DNA of 35,498 nt from Spirochaetia bacterium (GCA_025997655.1 BNUW01000005.1:1-35498); one strand, 5' to 3'; shown: positions 1 to 8,746, numbered from the stretch's first letter. A program made the numbers and translations. Notes: generated by a model from the letters alone, not told the origin.

Positions 1-130
1 TCCGCGGCGGCCGGGTTAAGGACCTCCCCGGTGTCCGTTACCATATCATCCGGGGCGCCAAGGATACCCTCGGCGTGAAGACCGCAAGCGCAGCCGTTCA
101 AAGTACGGCGCCAAGCGGCCCAAGGCGTAA
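1..130 (+). CDS. rpsL: 30S ribosomal protein S12, 3' end only, with an apparent 1-nt frameshift
   Basis: S12 is the decoding-centre protein of the small subunit. Only its C-terminal part is in the window. Codons from position 3 read [20 protein letters not shown], the conserved S12 segment. After LGV at about 69-77 the reading frame must move by one base to give the expected ending [17 protein letters not shown], which stops at TAA 128-130. In the frame as written the protein would run on into rpsG. The simplest reading is one missing G in GTG-GAA (positions 75-79). S12 is essential, so a sequencing or assembly error is more likely than a true mutation. rpsG follows 10 bases later. Identity is certain; the state of the gene is not. 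Confidence 0.9.
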
Positions 131-140
131 GGAGCGTAAG

Positions 141-611
141 GTGGGACGTAAAAAGAAGACCGTGGACCGGGGTATTCTCCCGGATCCTAAGTACAATAGC
201 GTGGTGGTTTCCAAGTTCGTGAACCGTATGATGTGGCAGGGGAAGCGTTCCGTTGCCCTCAGGATAGTTCACGGCGCCTTAGGGACCCTGCAAGCCAAGG
301 CTGACAAGGAGCCCTTGGAGGTTTTTCTCAAGGCCATTGAGAACGTCAAGCCCAATGTCGAGGTTAAATCCCGGCGGGTCGGCGGTGCAACGTACCAGGT
401 TCCGGTGGAAATCCGGGAATCCCGGCGGGAAGCCCTGGGTATGCGCTGGCTCATCAACGCCGCACGGGCTCGTTCCGGTCACGGCATGGATGAACGGCTT
501 GCGGCAGAACTGATGGATGCGTATAATAATACCGGTACCGCTTTCAAGAAGAAGGAAGATACCCACAAGATGGCCGAGGCGAATAAGGCATTTGCCCACT
601 ATCGTTGGTAG
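141..611 (+). CDS. rpsG: 30S ribosomal protein S7
   Basis: S7 nucleates assembly of the 3' major domain of 16S rRNA and contacts the E site. The protein begins [20 protein letters not shown] and ends AFAHYRW, the usual S7 ends, at 156 residues, the normal bacterial length. The start is GTG at 141, preceded by GGAG at 131-134. An in-frame GTG at 75 would add 22 residues, but these are rpsL coding sequence read in the wrong frame, so it is rejected. Together with rpsL it is the distal part of a str operon. Unusually fusA does not follow; the next gene is tuf after a 501-base spacer. Confidence 0.97.
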   Translation: MGRKKKTVDRGILPDPKYNSVVVSKFVNRMMWQGKRSVALRIVHGALGTLQAKADKEPLEVFLKAIENVKPNVEVKSRRVGGATYQVPVEIRESRREALGMRWLINAARARSGHGMDERLAAELMDAYNNTGTAFKKKEDTHKMAEANKAFAHYRW

Positions 612-677
612 AGTATTATTATAGTAGAGACTTGATAAGATTCGGGGTTCGCCCCGGAATGGTTATTTGAAATACAG

Positions 678-698
678 GTCCGGCGTTTAGTGCCGGAC
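678..698. repeat. 7-bp inverted repeat after rpsG
   Basis: GTCCGGC and GCCGGAC form perfect 7-bp arms around a 7-base loop. No T-run follows, so rho-independent termination is doubtful. It could end the str transcript together with the 640-660 hairpin, or belong to a folded RNA. Confidence 0.5.
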
Positions 699-780
699 TA
701 TGATTCCCGCGTTGAGCGGCTATCGGGGAGGCGGCAGGAGTTTTGTGATATAAAAGGTCTTGAGCCCCTCGGCGGCGAAT

Positions 781-820
781 GGTTTGGTGAAACGGCGCGG
801 GAATCTCCAGATTCCAAACC
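781..820. repeat. Nested inverted repeat in the rpsG-tuf spacer
   Basis: GGTTTGG (781-787) is matched by CCAAACC (814-820). Inside it GGAATCT (800-806) is matched by AGATTCC (809-815). The two stems share bases 814-815, so the fold would use GGTTT/AAACC plus the inner 7-bp stem. This is the most structured part of the spacer. Confidence 0.45.
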
Positions 821-900
821 GATCATCTTGGCGGGACCATGAAGGACGGCATGTTTTTCAGAGTTTCGATGGATAGGGTTATAGATGAGAAAGGTGGATG

Positions 901-915
901 CGAACCAAAGGTTCG
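901..915. repeat. Short palindrome CGAACC-AAA-GGTTCG
   Basis: A 6-bp perfect stem with a 3-base AAA loop in the rpsG-tuf spacer. The same design (6-7 bp arms, 2-3 base purine loop) recurs at 18016-18045, 20677-20691 and 29259-29273, which suggests a dispersed element class. Confidence 0.45.
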
Positions 916-1016
916 AGGTATGGCAAAGATTGCTCCTTTGTGGTGTAGTCGTTGTTGTCCTTTTCACGCTTTCTTTCTTTAAATAGCTCAAATGTTTACT
1001 TTTTCATCAGTAGGGC

Positions 1017-1045
1017 TTGCACTCTTTTGAGTGGTCGGCTATACT
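1017..1045 (+). promoter_or_regulatory. Sigma-70-type promoter for tuf and the S10 operon
   Basis: TTGCAC (1017-1022) and TATACT (1040-1045) are separated by exactly 17 bp. Transcription would start near 1052, giving a leader of about 60 bases that contains a CCCC-TTAT-GGGG hairpin. A palindrome CACTC-TTTT-GAGTG (1020-1033) overlaps the -35 element and spacer and could be an operator. Confidence 0.75.
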
Positions 1046-1112
1046 ACCTAACCCCCTTATGGGGATAGTGAAGAATGAATGTATGTGCCCAAAAGCGTAA
1101 GGAGGACACGTT

Positions 1113-2303
1113 ATGGCGAAAGATAAGTTTAATAGAACAAAGATTCACATGAATGTCGGGACCATTGGTCACGTTGACCATGGCAAAACCACCCTTTCCG
1201 CCGCAATTACCATGCACTGTGGTAAGAAGTACGGCGATAAGGTCATGAAGTACGACGAAATCGACAATGCCCCGGAAGAAAAAGCCCGTGGTATTACCAT
1301 CAACACCCGGCACCTGGAGTACCAGTCCGAAAAGCGGCACTATGCCCATATCGACTGTCCCGGACACGCCGACTATATCAAGAACATGATCACCGGCGCC
1401 GCCCAGATGGACGGAGCAGTTCTGGTGGTATCCGCCCCGGATTCGGTCATGCCCCAGACCCGTGAACACATCATCCTGGCCCGCCAGGTCGGCGTCCCCA
1501 ACATGATCGTCTTCCTCAACAAGGTAGACCTCGTGGATGACCCCGAACTGATCGAACTGGTCGAAGAAGAAGTCAAGGAAGTCCTGACCGCCAACGGGTT
1601 CCCCGGCGATAAGATCCCCATCATCAAGGGTTCCGCTTTCAAGGCCATGACCGAGCCCGATAACCCGGAGTCCACCAAGTGTGTCGATGAACTCCTGGAA
1701 GCCATGGACAGCTACTTCCCCGACCCGATCCGGGACGAAGCCAAGCCCTTCCTGATGCCCATTGAAGATGTATTCACCATTCCCGGCCGCGGTACCGTGG
1801 TCACCGGCAAGGTTGAACGGGGTATCCTTAAACTGAACGAAGCTATTGAAATTGTCGGTATCCGGCCCACCAAGGACACCGTGGTTACGGGCATTGAAAT
1901 GTTCAATAAGCTCCTGGATAGTGCCCAGGCCGGCGATAACGTCGGTACCCTGCTTCGTGGTATTGAAAAGAAGGAAGTGGAGCGCGGACAGGTTCTGGCG
2001 AAGCCCAAATCCATCACCCCCCACAACCAGTTCAAGGGGCAGATCTACTGCCTCTCGAAGGAAGAGGGCGGGCGGCATCGGCCCTTCCTTACCGGATACC
2101 GGCCCCAGTTCTATTTCCGGACCACCGACATTACCGGTACGGTCAAACTCCCCGAGGGGAAGGAAATGGTAATGCCCGGGGACAACGCCGAGATTATCGG
2201 TGAACTGATCCACCCCATCGCCATGGAGAAGGGGCTGCGTTTCGCTATCCGTGAGGGCGGTAAAACCGTCGCATCCGGGCAGGTTACGGATATCATCGAG
2301 TAA
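1113..2303 (+). CDS. tuf: Translation elongation factor Tu
   Basis: EF-Tu is the GTPase that delivers aminoacyl-tRNA to the ribosomal A site. The 396-residue length is typical. GTPase motifs are intact: GHVDHGKT (19-26), DCPGH (81-85), NKVD (136-139) and GSAF (173-176). Domains 2 and 3 follow, with the conserved RGQVLAKP and [14 protein letters not shown] segments. The start ATG has a strong SD (AAGGAGGA, about 1099-1106). Codon choice is strongly C-ending, as expected for a very highly expressed gene. It has its own strong promoter, is preceded by a long spacer and heads the S10 operon, an arrangement known from Treponema. A 16-bp hairpin separates it from rpsJ. Confidence 0.98.
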   Translation: MAKDKFNRTKIHMNVGTIGHVDHGKTTLSAAITMHCGKKYGDKVMKYDEIDNAPEEKARGITINTRHLEYQSEKRHYAHIDCPGHADYIKNMITGAAQMDGAVLVVSAPDSVMPQTREHIILARQVGVPNMIVFLNKVDLVDDPELIELVEEEVKEVLTANGFPGDKIPIIKGSAFKAMTEPDNPESTKCVDELLEAMDSYFPDPIRDEAKPFLMPIEDVFTIPGRGTVVTGKVERGILKLNEAIEIVGIRPTKDTVVTGIEMFNKLLDSAQAGDNVGTLLRGIEKKEVERGQVLAKPKSITPHNQFKGQIYCLSKEEGGRHRPFLTGYRPQFYFRTTDITGTVKLPEGKEMVMPGDNAEIIGELIHPIAMEKGLRFAIREGGKTVASGQVTDIIE

Positions 2304-2327
2304 CACCGTTTGAAATGATTGATGAGG

Positions 2328-2363
2328 GAGTTTAATTTTTCGGCTCGCCGAAAAATTAAACTC
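2328..2363 (+). promoter_or_regulatory. Perfect 16-bp hairpin between tuf and rpsJ
   Basis: GAGTTTAATTTTTCGG (2328-2343) and its exact complement (2348-2363) flank a CTCG loop. The stem ends 9 bases before the rpsJ SD (2373-2377). No T-run follows the 3' arm, so it is not a standard terminator. Likely roles are an RNA-processing or stability site separating the very abundant tuf message from the ribosomal protein message, or a partial attenuator. The structure is seen; the role is inferred. Confidence 0.7.
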
Positions 2364-2381
2364 TCCGTCATCGGAGGAATA

Positions 2382-2690
2382 ATGGCTAAGGAACGAATTC
2401 GCGTTCGGTTACGCGGTTTCGATGTGGAATTGATCGATCAGAGCGCGAAATCCATCGTTCAGACGGTACAGAAGGCGGGAGCCAAGGTTACAGGCCCCAT
2501 CCCCCTTCCCACCCGGATAAACAAGGTAACGGTGCTTCGTTCTCCCCATGTGAATAAAAAAGCCCGGGAGCAGTTTGAAATGCGGACCCATAAGCGCTTG
2601 ATTGATATTATAAACCCCTCTGCGGAGGTAATGGATTCCTTGATGAAGTTGGAACTGCCTGCGGGTGTGGATGTTGAGATAAAGCAGTAA
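2382..2690 (+). CDS. rpsJ: 30S ribosomal protein S10
   Basis: S10 belongs to the head of the small subunit and, as NusE, also takes part in transcription antitermination. The 102 residues beginning [20 protein letters not shown] match S10 (E. coli 103). ATG 2382 follows the SD GGAGG (2373-2377). An in-frame TTG at 2319 would add 21 residues encoded by the hairpin and is rejected. First ribosomal protein gene of the S10 operon here. Confidence 0.97.
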   Translation: MAKERIRVRLRGFDVELIDQSAKSIVQTVQKAGAKVTGPIPLPTRINKVTVLRSPHVNKKAREQFEMRTHKRLIDIINPSAEVMDSLMKLELPAGVDVEIKQ

Positions 2691-2721
2691 GGTGCGGTAC
2701 AATACCGCTTTGGAGTTTACT

Positions 2722-3342
2722 ATGTTGGGGCTAATGGCCAAGAAAGTGGGCATGACGCAGATTTTTGACGACGATGGCAATCTGGTGCCGGTAACGGTGC
2801 TGAGGATTGACCCGAATACCGTTGTTGCCCGGAAAACCGAGGACAAGGACGGCTATGCCGCCGTGCTTCTCGGCATTGATGACATGAAACAGAGCAGGGT
2901 GAGCAAGCCCTATGCCGGGCAGTTTTCGGAGAGCATTACGCCGAAGAAGCGCATCAGGGAATTTCGGGACTTCGAGAAGGAAGTTGCCGATGGTGATGAG
3001 CTTGGCATAGAAGTGTTTGAAGGGGTCCGGTACGTGGATGTCACCGGAGTGAGTAAGGGTAAGGGTATGCAGGGTGTTATCAAGCGCTGGGGTTTCAGTG
3101 GAGGCCGTGCCTCCCACGGCTCCAAGTTCCACCGGGAGCCCGGCGGCACCGGGCAGTCAACCTATCCCGGTCGCACCTTTAAGAACATGAAACTGCCGGG
3201 CCGCATGGGCCGGGAGCAGGTTACCACACTTAGTTTGAAGCTGATGAAGGTTGATACGGAAAATAAGCTAATCATGGTTCGCGGCGCGGTTCCCGGAATT
3301 AACAAGGGAATCGTGGTGGTCAGGGCTGCGGTGAAGAAGTAG
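2722..3342 (+). CDS. rplC: 50S ribosomal protein L3
   Basis: L3 is an early-assembly protein reaching towards the peptidyl transferase centre. The 206 residues start MLGLMAKKVGMTQIF, the L3 signature start, and contain the conserved loop GGRASHGSKFHREPGGTGQ used for 23S contact. ATG 2722 has a TGGAG SD at 2711-2715; a GTG at 2692 just after the rpsJ stop lacks the family start and is rejected. A 6-bp hairpin (2694-2708) lies in the short gap after rpsJ. Confidence 0.97.
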   Translation: MLGLMAKKVGMTQIFDDDGNLVPVTVLRIDPNTVVARKTEDKDGYAAVLLGIDDMKQSRVSKPYAGQFSESITPKKRIREFRDFEKEVADGDELGIEVFEGVRYVDVTGVSKGKGMQGVIKRWGFSGGRASHGSKFHREPGGTGQSTYPGRTFKNMKLPGRMGREQVTTLSLKLMKVDTENKLIMVRGAVPGINKGIVVVRAAVKK

Positions 3343-3354
3343 GCGGGGAAAACA

Positions 3355-3993
3355 ATGAATCGGACAGTGTATTCCAAGGATGGCAAGGAACTTCGCAGTA
3401 TAGACCTGGATGACGCCGTGTTCGGCCTTCCGGTGAACGAAGACCTTATCTGGTACGCCATCAATAACGAGCTTGCCAATAAACGGCTGGGTACCGCCAG
3501 TACCAAGGACCGCAGTGAAGTCCACGGCTCCAATGCCAAGCCCTACAAACAGAAGGGTACCGGCCGTGCCCGCCGGGGTGATAAAAAGTCCCCCATCATG
3601 GTAGGCGGCGGTGTCATATTCGGCCCCCGCCCCCGGGATTTTTCCTATACTATTCCGAAAAAGGCCAAGCGTCTCGCCTTGAAAACTATTTTAAGCCTAA
3701 AAGCCCAGAGCGATACCCTCAAGGTGGTGGAGGATTTCTCCATCGAATCGGGTAAAACCAAGGAACTGGCGAGTTTATTGAAGAATTTCGGCGAAAATGA
3801 ACGGACGGTCGTTATTCTCAAGGATGACGATGCCAAGATCCGGCAGGCCGGGGCTAACATCCCCTGGCTCAGTTTCCTTTCCTATAACCGCCTGCGTGCC
3901 CACGACATTTTCTACGGCCGCCGGGTTATCATCCTGGAAACCGCCGCCAAAAACCTCGGTGACTTTTACCGCGTTGAGGAGGCCGCCGAATGA
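3355..3993 (+). CDS. rplD: 50S ribosomal protein L4
   Basis: L4 lines the exit tunnel; in E. coli it also represses its own operon through the S10 leader. The 212-residue protein shows the tunnel loop KPYKQKGTGRARRGDKKSP (about 63-80) followed by GGGVIFGPRPRDFSY. Length is normal. No E. coli-like S10 leader was recognised upstream, though a strong hairpin lies before rpsJ. Its last 4 bases overlap rplW (ATGA), which implies translational coupling. Confidence 0.97.
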   Translation: MNRTVYSKDGKELRSIDLDDAVFGLPVNEDLIWYAINNELANKRLGTASTKDRSEVHGSNAKPYKQKGTGRARRGDKKSPIMVGGGVIFGPRPRDFSYTIPKKAKRLALKTILSLKAQSDTLKVVEDFSIESGKTKELASLLKNFGENERTVVILKDDDAKIRQAGANIPWLSFLSYNRLRAHDIFYGRRVIILETAAKNLGDFYRVEEAAE

Positions 3994-4277
3994 TCATCTA
4001 CGAAAAAGTGCTTATCGAGCCGGTGCTTTCCGAAAAGGCCAACGGCCTTCGGGAAGAGGGTAAATATGTGTTCAAGGTCGATCCGTCGGCCACAAAGATT
4101 CAGATAAAAGAAGCGGTCCGCAAACTTTTCAACGTCCACCCTATTTCCTGTACGGTCATGGTGGTTGGCGGTAAGCCCAAACGGCTGCGGAACCGCTCCG
4201 GTTATACCTCGACCTGGAAGAAGGCGATTGTCCGCCTTCCCAAGGACGAGAAGATCAGCCTCTTTGAGGGTGTATAG
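3990..4277 (+). CDS. rplW: 50S ribosomal protein L23
   Basis: L23 sits at the tunnel exit and docks trigger factor and SRP. The 95 residues begin MIIYEKVLIEPVLSEKA and contain VFKVDPSATKIQIKEAVRKLFNV, as expected. The ATG overlaps the rplD stop as ATGA. Length matches the bacterial family. Confidence 0.96.
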   Translation: MIIYEKVLIEPVLSEKANGLREEGKYVFKVDPSATKIQIKEAVRKLFNVHPISCTVMVVGGKPKRLRNRSGYTSTWKKAIVRLPKDEKISLFEGV

Positions 4278-4303
4278 GTTTGATAAGGACGTAGGGGAAA
4301 TAT

Positions 4304-5134
4304 ATGGGAATTAAAACGTATAGGCCGTATACATCGGGGATGCGCATGTGGCAGAGCCTGGATTATTCGGAGCTTACCAAACATACTGCGCCGGAAAAAT
4401 CCCTCACCACGGGCCGTCCGGAAAAGGCGGGCCACGATTCGCACGGGCGGATCAGCGTCTGGCACAAGGGCGGCGGCCATAAGCGGCTCTACCGGACCAT
4501 CGATTTTAAGCGGGACAAGATCGGCATACCCGGAAAGGTTGCCACCCTGGAATATGATCCCAACCGGAGCGCCAATATCGCCTTGATCAACTATGTTGAC
4601 GGAGAAAAGCGCTACATCATCGCCCCCAAAGGCTTGGTGATTGGCTCAACGATTGTGAGCGGCCCGGCGGCGCCCATCGAAGCAGGCAATGCCCTGCCCC
4701 TGGAGAATATTCCCCTGGGCTTTACGGTACACAATATTGAACTTACCCTGGGTAAGGGCGGGCAGATGGCCCGTTCCGCCGGTTCAAGCGCCCTGCTCGC
4801 GGCTAAAGAGGGGGACTACGTTACCCTCAAGCTGCCCTCCGGGGAAATGCGCATGGTCTTTAAGAAGTGCTACGCCACCATCGGTACGGTGGGCAACGAA
4901 GATCACATGAACGTGCAGCTCGGTAAGGCAGGCCGCAAGCGCTGGATGGGTGTACGCCCCACGGTTCGCGGTATGGTCATGAACCCGGTTGATCACCCCC
5001 ATGGCGGCGGTGAAGGAAAGAGCAAGGGTATCCATCCGGTCACTCCCTGGGGGCAGCCCACCAAGGGATACAAGACCCGGAGTAAGCATAAGCCTTCGTC
5101 ACGGTTTATCGTAAGCCGCGGCAAGAAGAAATAG
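4304..5134 (+). CDS. rplB: 50S ribosomal protein L2
   Basis: L2 is among the most conserved large-subunit proteins and is needed for subunit joining and peptidyl transfer. The 276 residues include the [18 protein letters not shown] segment in the N-terminal RNA-binding part and [14 protein letters not shown] near the C-terminus, which contains the histidine important for activity in E. coli. The basic C-terminal tail [20 protein letters not shown] is normal. A weak GGGGAAA SD lies before ATG 4304. Confidence 0.98.
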   Translation: MGIKTYRPYTSGMRMWQSLDYSELTKHTAPEKSLTTGRPEKAGHDSHGRISVWHKGGGHKRLYRTIDFKRDKIGIPGKVATLEYDPNRSANIALINYVDGEKRYIIAPKGLVIGSTIVSGPAAPIEAGNALPLENIPLGFTVHNIELTLGKGGQMARSAGSSALLAAKEGDYVTLKLPSGEMRMVFKKCYATIGTVGNEDHMNVQLGKAGRKRWMGVRPTVRGMVMNPVDHPHGGGEGKSKGIHPVTPWGQPTKGYKTRSKHKPSSRFIVSRGKKK

Positions 5135-5145
5135 GAGAAAGACGG

Positions 5146-5427
5146 GTGTCAAGATCCATTAAGAAGGGGCCATTCATAGAGAAGAGCCTTTATAAGAAAG
5201 TGCTGGAAATGAGCAAGGCCGGGGACCGGAAGATGATTAAAACCTATTCCCGCTGTTCTACCATCATCCCTGAAATGGTCGGGGGGACCATCTCGGTGTA
5301 TAACGGCAAGACCTGGGTTCCCGTGTATATCACGGAAAACCTGGTGGGTCATAAGTTGGGCGAATTTTCCCCCACCCGGATTTTCCGGGGCCATGCGGGT
5401 TCGGATAAGAAAGCCTCCAAGGGGTAG
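5146..5427 (+). CDS. rpsS: 30S ribosomal protein S19
   Basis: S19 forms the head of the small subunit with S13 and contacts the A-site tRNA region. The 93 residues begin with [18 protein letters not shown] and contain the signature [17 protein letters not shown]. The start is GTG 5146 after an AGGAG SD at about 5132-5136, 11 bases after rplB. Confidence 0.97.
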   Translation: MSRSIKKGPFIEKSLYKKVLEMSKAGDRKMIKTYSRCSTIIPEMVGGTISVYNGKTWVPVYITENLVGHKLGEFSPTRIFRGHAGSDKKASKG

Positions 5428-5436
5428 GATGTTATT

Positions 5437-5808
5437 ATGGCAGAAAAGCAAGTAAAGTCCGGTTACCGGGCCATATCAAAGTTCCTTCTCGCCTCGCCCT
5501 TCAAGGTGCGGCCTGTGGCAGACCTTATTCGCCGCAAGCCCTATCCCGAGGCCATGTCGGTACTGGAAAATATCCCCCACAAGGGCGCCCGGCTGCTCCG
5601 CAAGACGGTAAAGTCTGCGGCCTCCAATGCGCTGAGTACCAACAAGCAGCTTGATGAGGGTATGCTCTACGTGCGGGAAGTGCTGGTCGACGAAGGCCCC
5701 CGGATGAAGCGGGTTTGGTTCCGGGCGCGGGGCCGGGCGGATATGTTATTGAAACGAATGTGCCACATAACCGTGGTAATTGATGAAACCGTAAAGGCGG
5801 GGAAATAA
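5437..5808 (+). CDS. rplV: 50S ribosomal protein L22
   Basis: L22 reaches into the exit tunnel; its beta-hairpin influences macrolide sensitivity. The 123 residues contain [12 protein letters not shown] near the N-terminus and the hairpin/C-terminal block [19 protein letters not shown]. Slightly longer than the E. coli protein (110). It directly abuts rpsC (stop at 5808, next ATG at 5809). Confidence 0.97.
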   Translation: MAEKQVKSGYRAISKFLLASPFKVRPVADLIRRKPYPEAMSVLENIPHKGARLLRKTVKSAASNALSTNKQLDEGMLYVREVLVDEGPRMKRVWFRARGRADMLLKRMCHITVVIDETVKAGK

Positions 5809-6516
5809 ATGGGACAAAAAGTAAATCCTATCGGATTGCGGGTTGGCATCAACAGAACGTGGTCTTCCCGGTGGTATGTGGACCCCAAGGAATACGCCGA
5901 TACCCTGCATGAGGATCTGCGGCTCCGGAAGTTTATCGTCAATATGAACGAAACCAAGGGGGCGGATATTGCGGAACTGGAAATCATCCGCCATCCCCAA
6001 CGGATCACCATTGTGATACATACCGCCCGGCCGGGGGTTATTATCGGTGTCAAGGGTGCGAATATCGAGAAGATCGGCGCCGAGCTGCAGAAGCATGTTA
6101 AGAATAAGAAGATTCAGATAAAGATCAAGGAAGTCCGGAATGCGGATAACAACGCCCAGATCGTGGCCCAGAATATTGCCCGTCAGCTTTTGGCACGGGG
6201 CAGCTTTCGGCGGACCATGAAGCAGGCTATCTCCAACGCTATCAAGAAGGGCAATGCCCAGGGCGTGAAGGTCAGGCTTTCCGGTCGTCTCGGCGGTGCG
6301 GAAATGTCTCGCACCGAGGAAGCCAAGGAAGGGCGTATCCCCCTGCACACCCTGCGGGCGGATATCGACTACGGTTTTGCGGAAGCCCACACCACCTTCG
6401 GCTCCATCGGGGTCAAGGTTTGGGTATATAATGGTATGAAATACGGCAAGGAACAGAAAGAAGATGCGGGTGCCCTTGTCCGGAAGCGGCGTGACCGCGC
6501 CCCTGCGAGGAGTTAG
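5809..6516 (+). CDS. rpsC: 30S ribosomal protein S3
   Basis: S3 lines the mRNA entry channel and with S4 and S5 helps unwind mRNA. The 235 residues start [16 protein letters not shown], show a type II KH domain with [16 protein letters not shown] (about 69-84), and end in the S3 C-terminal domain ([33 protein letters not shown]). The basic tail [10 protein letters not shown] is typical. No gap separates it from rplV. Confidence 0.98.
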   Translation: MGQKVNPIGLRVGINRTWSSRWYVDPKEYADTLHEDLRLRKFIVNMNETKGADIAELEIIRHPQRITIVIHTARPGVIIGVKGANIEKIGAELQKHVKNKKIQIKIKEVRNADNNAQIVAQNIARQLLARGSFRRTMKQAISNAIKKGNAQGVKVRLSGRLGGAEMSRTEEAKEGRIPLHTLRADIDYGFAEAHTTFGSIGVKVWVYNGMKYGKEQKEDAGALVRKRRDRAPARS

Positions 6517-6518
6517 AT

Positions 6519-6944
6519 ATGTTAAGTCCGAAACGTGTCAGGCATCGGAAGGTGCAGAGAGGCACTATGCCCGGGAACGCCACCCGGGGAAACACCGTGG
6601 CTTTTGGGGAATTTGCCCTGGTTGCTATGGATCGTATGTGGATCACCAACCGGCAGATCGAAGCCGCCCGTATCGCCATGAACCGGCATGTAAAGCGGGG
6701 GGGCAAGCTGTGGATACGGATCTTTCCGGATAAGCCTTATTCCAAGAAACCGGCGGAAACCCGCATGGGGAAAGGGAAGGGCGCCCCCGAATATTGGGTC
6801 GCGGTGGTAAAACCCGGGACGGTTATGTTTGAGCTTGGCGGTATCGATAGGAGCCTGGCGGAAGAAGCTATGATCCTGGCGGGGGCTAAGCTTCCGATTA
6901 AGACCAAGTTTGTGGCCCGCTCGGATCTTGAGCTTGGCGCGTAG
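6519..6944 (+). CDS. rplP: 50S ribosomal protein L16
   Basis: L16 organises the A-site region of 23S rRNA. The 141 residues begin [19 protein letters not shown] and contain [28 protein letters not shown]; the second stretch is a family signature. Two bases separate it from rpsC, whose 3' end (GCGAGGAG) supplies the SD. Confidence 0.98.
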   Translation: MLSPKRVRHRKVQRGTMPGNATRGNTVAFGEFALVAMDRMWITNRQIEAARIAMNRHVKRGGKLWIRIFPDKPYSKKPAETRMGKGKGAPEYWVAVVKPGTVMFELGGIDRSLAEEAMILAGAKLPIKTKFVARSDLELGA

Positions 6945-6959
6945 GATAGAGGGAAGGGT

Positions 6960-7187
6960 ATGAAGAATTCCTTTAAGAATTTAAGTTTCGCCGAGCTGAA
7001 GGTTAAGCGGGATGAGCTTAATAGAAAGTATATGGAACTCCGGTTCAAGATGGTTATCGGCCATGTGGAAAATCCGCTGGAGAAGCGCACCATGCGCCGG
7101 CAGATCGCTCGGCTCAATACTTTGGTTCGTGGGCAGGAGATTGCCCAGGCAAAGGCCCAGTTGAAAGAGCTGGCGGCAAAGGCCTAA
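6960..7187 (+). CDS. rpmC: 50S ribosomal protein L29
   Basis: L29 lies at the tunnel exit beside L23. The 75-residue, mostly helical protein starts MKNSFKNLSFAELKVKRDEL and has the conserved GHVENPLEKRTMRRQIARLNT. It is a little longer than E. coli L29 (63), with an Ala/Lys C-terminus. Confidence 0.95.
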   Translation: MKNSFKNLSFAELKVKRDELNRKYMELRFKMVIGHVENPLEKRTMRRQIARLNTLVRGQEIAQAKAQLKELAAKA

Positions 7188-7197
7188 GGAGTAGATG

Positions 7198-7473
7198 ATG
7201 TCAGATCAGGCGGCGGCGAAAGTTGCGAGCGGGAAAAAAGAGTTTGTGGGGATCGTGAAGAGCGACAAGATGGATAAGACCATTGTTGTGGCGGTGGTAA
7301 CCAAGACCCTGCATCCGCTGTATAAGAAGTATATTACTCAGACGAAGAAGGTTAAGGCCCACGATGAGGCAAATGACGCGAAAATCGGGGACCGGGTGCG
7401 GGTTGTGGAATGTCGTCCTATCAGCAAGGAAAAATGCTGGAAACTTGCGGCGGTTCTGGAACGGGCGCGCTAA
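7198..7473 (+). CDS. rpsQ: 30S ribosomal protein S17
   Basis: S17 is a primary 16S rRNA-binding protein with an OB fold. The core [18 protein letters not shown] and [20 protein letters not shown] are conserved S17 motifs. Two adjacent ATGs exist at 7195 and 7198; GGAG at 7188-7191 is 3 bases from the first and 6 from the second, so 7198 is preferred (91 residues). About 12 extra N-terminal residues ([12 protein letters not shown]) precede the usual S17 start. Confidence 0.94.
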   Translation: MSDQAAAKVASGKKEFVGIVKSDKMDKTIVVAVVTKTLHPLYKKYITQTKKVKAHDEANDAKIGDRVRVVECRPISKEKCWKLAAVLERAR

Positions 7474-7486
7474 GGGAGTATGAGAA

Positions 7487-7855
7487 ATGATCCAGGTGGA
7501 GTCTTACCTGAATGTTGCCGACAATTCAGGCGCCAAGGTTGTGCAGTGTATTAAGGTGCTTGGCGGTTCCAAACGGAAGTATGCCAGTATCGGTGATATT
7601 GTGGTGGTTGCGGTCAAGGATGCCCTCCCGACCTCAACCATAAAGAAGGGGTCCGTCGAAAAGGCGGTGGTGGTGCGGACGCACAAAGAGTACCGCCGGC
7701 CCGATGGCACCTATATCCGGTTTGACGATAATGCCTGTGTCATTATCGACGCGAACCAGAATCCCAAGGGCAAACGTATTTTCGGGCCCGTGGCACGGGA
7801 ACTGCGGGAGAAGGACTATATGAAAATTGTGTCCCTCGCTCCCGAGGTACTTTAG
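7487..7855 (+). CDS. rplN: 50S ribosomal protein L14
   Basis: L14 forms part of the intersubunit bridge region. The 122 residues begin [20 protein letters not shown] and end [18 protein letters not shown], textbook L14 at the standard length. SD GGGAG lies about 10 bases before the start. Confidence 0.98.
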   Translation: MIQVESYLNVADNSGAKVVQCIKVLGGSKRKYASIGDIVVVAVKDALPTSTIKKGSVEKAVVVRTHKEYRRPDGTYIRFDDNACVIIDANQNPKGKRIFGPVARELREKDYMKIVSLAPEVL

Positions 7856-7864
7856 GAGTTAGGT

Positions 7865-8188
7865 ATGGCTGAAGCGGCGCATAAGTTTAAGCTGAAAAAA
7901 GAGGATACGGTCCAGATCATTGCCGGTAAGGATAAGGGCAAGCGTGGAAAGATCCTCAAGATCCTCCGGGACAAGGACCGGGTGGTCGTGGAAGGGGCCA
8001 ATATCGTGAAGAAGGCCCAGAAGCGGCGGAGCCAGCAGGATCGGGGGGGGATTGTGGAAGTAGAAGCGGCTCTGCATAGCAGTAATGTGCAGATCGTCTG
8101 TAAAAAATGCGGGCCCACCCGGATAGGGTACAAGCTTGACGGGGATAAAAAGACCCGGGTCTGTAGAAAGTGCGGAGAGGCCTTATAA
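7865..8188 (+). CDS. rplX: 50S ribosomal protein L24, zinc-ribbon form
   Basis: L24 is an assembly initiator. The KOW motif is clear: [20 protein letters not shown] (about 14-33). The C-terminus carries two Cys pairs, CKKC (78-81) and CRKC (99-102), forming a probable zinc ribbon. The stop TAA shares one base with the rplE start. Confidence 0.96.
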   Translation: MAEAAHKFKLKKEDTVQIIAGKDKGKRGKILKILRDKDRVVVEGANIVKKAQKRRSQQDRGGIVEVEAALHSSNVQIVCKKCGPTRIGYKLDGDKKTRVCRKCGEAL

Positions 8189-8739
8189 TGAAGAACTACG
8201 AACCGCGGCTTAAGAAAATTTACCGGGACCAGATTGCCCCGGAATTGTTCAAAGAGTTAGGCTATAAGTCGCCCATGCAAACACCGAAGCTGGACAAGAT
8301 TATTGTCAGCATGGGGGTAGGCGAGGCGCTTCAAAATAAGAAGTTCCTGGATGCGGCCATTGATGACCTTACCCTCATCACCGGTCAGAAGGCGGTGAAG
8401 ACCAAGGCCCGGAAGAGTATCGCGAACTTCAAGATTCGGGAAGGCCAGGAAATCGGCGCCAAGGTGACCCTGCGGGGGGCTATGATGTACGAGTTTCTGG
8501 ACCGGCTGGTGAATGTGGCGTTGCCCCGGGTTAAAGACTTCCGGGGGGTGAATCAGAATGCATTTGATGGTCACGGGAATTATTCCCTCGGGATCACCGA
8601 GCAGATTATTTTTCCGGAGATCGATTTTGATAAAATTGAACGGGTATCGGGACTGAACATAGCCATCGTCACCACGGCGAAGACCGACGCGGAGGCTAAG
8701 GCCTTCCTCGCCAAGTTCGGCATGCCCTTCAGGAAGTGA
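8188..8739 (+). CDS. rplE: 50S ribosomal protein L5
   Basis: L5 binds 5S rRNA in the central protuberance. The 183 residues begin [20 protein letters not shown] and contain KITGQ-like [21 protein letters not shown] and the C-terminal [20 protein letters not shown] signature. ATG 8188 overlaps the rplX stop by one base; upstream in-frame codons belong to the end of rplX. Confidence 0.97.
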   Translation: MKNYEPRLKKIYRDQIAPELFKELGYKSPMQTPKLDKIIVSMGVGEALQNKKFLDAAIDDLTLITGQKAVKTKARKSIANFKIREGQEIGAKVTLRGAMMYEFLDRLVNVALPRVKDFRGVNQNAFDGHGNYSLGITEQIIFPEIDFDKIERVSGLNIAIVTTAKTDAEAKAFLAKFGMPFRK

Positions 8740-8746
8740 GGTATAC

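Larger units (their letters stand above)
612..1112 (+). other. Non-coding spacer between rpsG and tuf, rich in inverted repeats
   Basis: No convincing gene lies in these 501 bases. The longest + strand ORF with a start is 47 codons (839-982, begins MKDGMFFRVS, contains a CSRCC cluster) and lacks a good SD; a 97-codon ORF on - has no recognisable features. The DNA does hold several inverted repeats: 640-660 (a GGGG-TTCG-CCCC hairpin), 678-698, 781-820, 901-915 and CCCC-TTAT-GGGG around 1054-1064. None is followed by a T-run, so they are not typical intrinsic terminators. The last 100 bases hold the tuf promoter and leader. The rest could be a structured RNA or decayed sequence; function unknown. 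Confidence 0.6.

Noticed and set aside
75..140. GTG start at 75 extending S7 by 22 residues
   Set aside because: These codons are the out-of-frame end of rpsL. The S7 family start and a proper SD are at 141.
640..660. GC hairpin after rpsG as a rho-independent terminator
   Set aside because: The loop is TTCG and the stem is stable, but the following bases (GGTTATTTG) are not a T-run.
839..982. 47-codon ORF with a Cys cluster in the rpsG-tuf spacer
   Set aside because: No good SD and no known pattern; it runs through one of the palindromes. Kept only as a note in the spacer entry.
1044..2306. 420-codon ORF antisense to tuf
   Set aside because: It mirrors the strongly biased codon usage of tuf and has no recognisable domain, SD or promoter.
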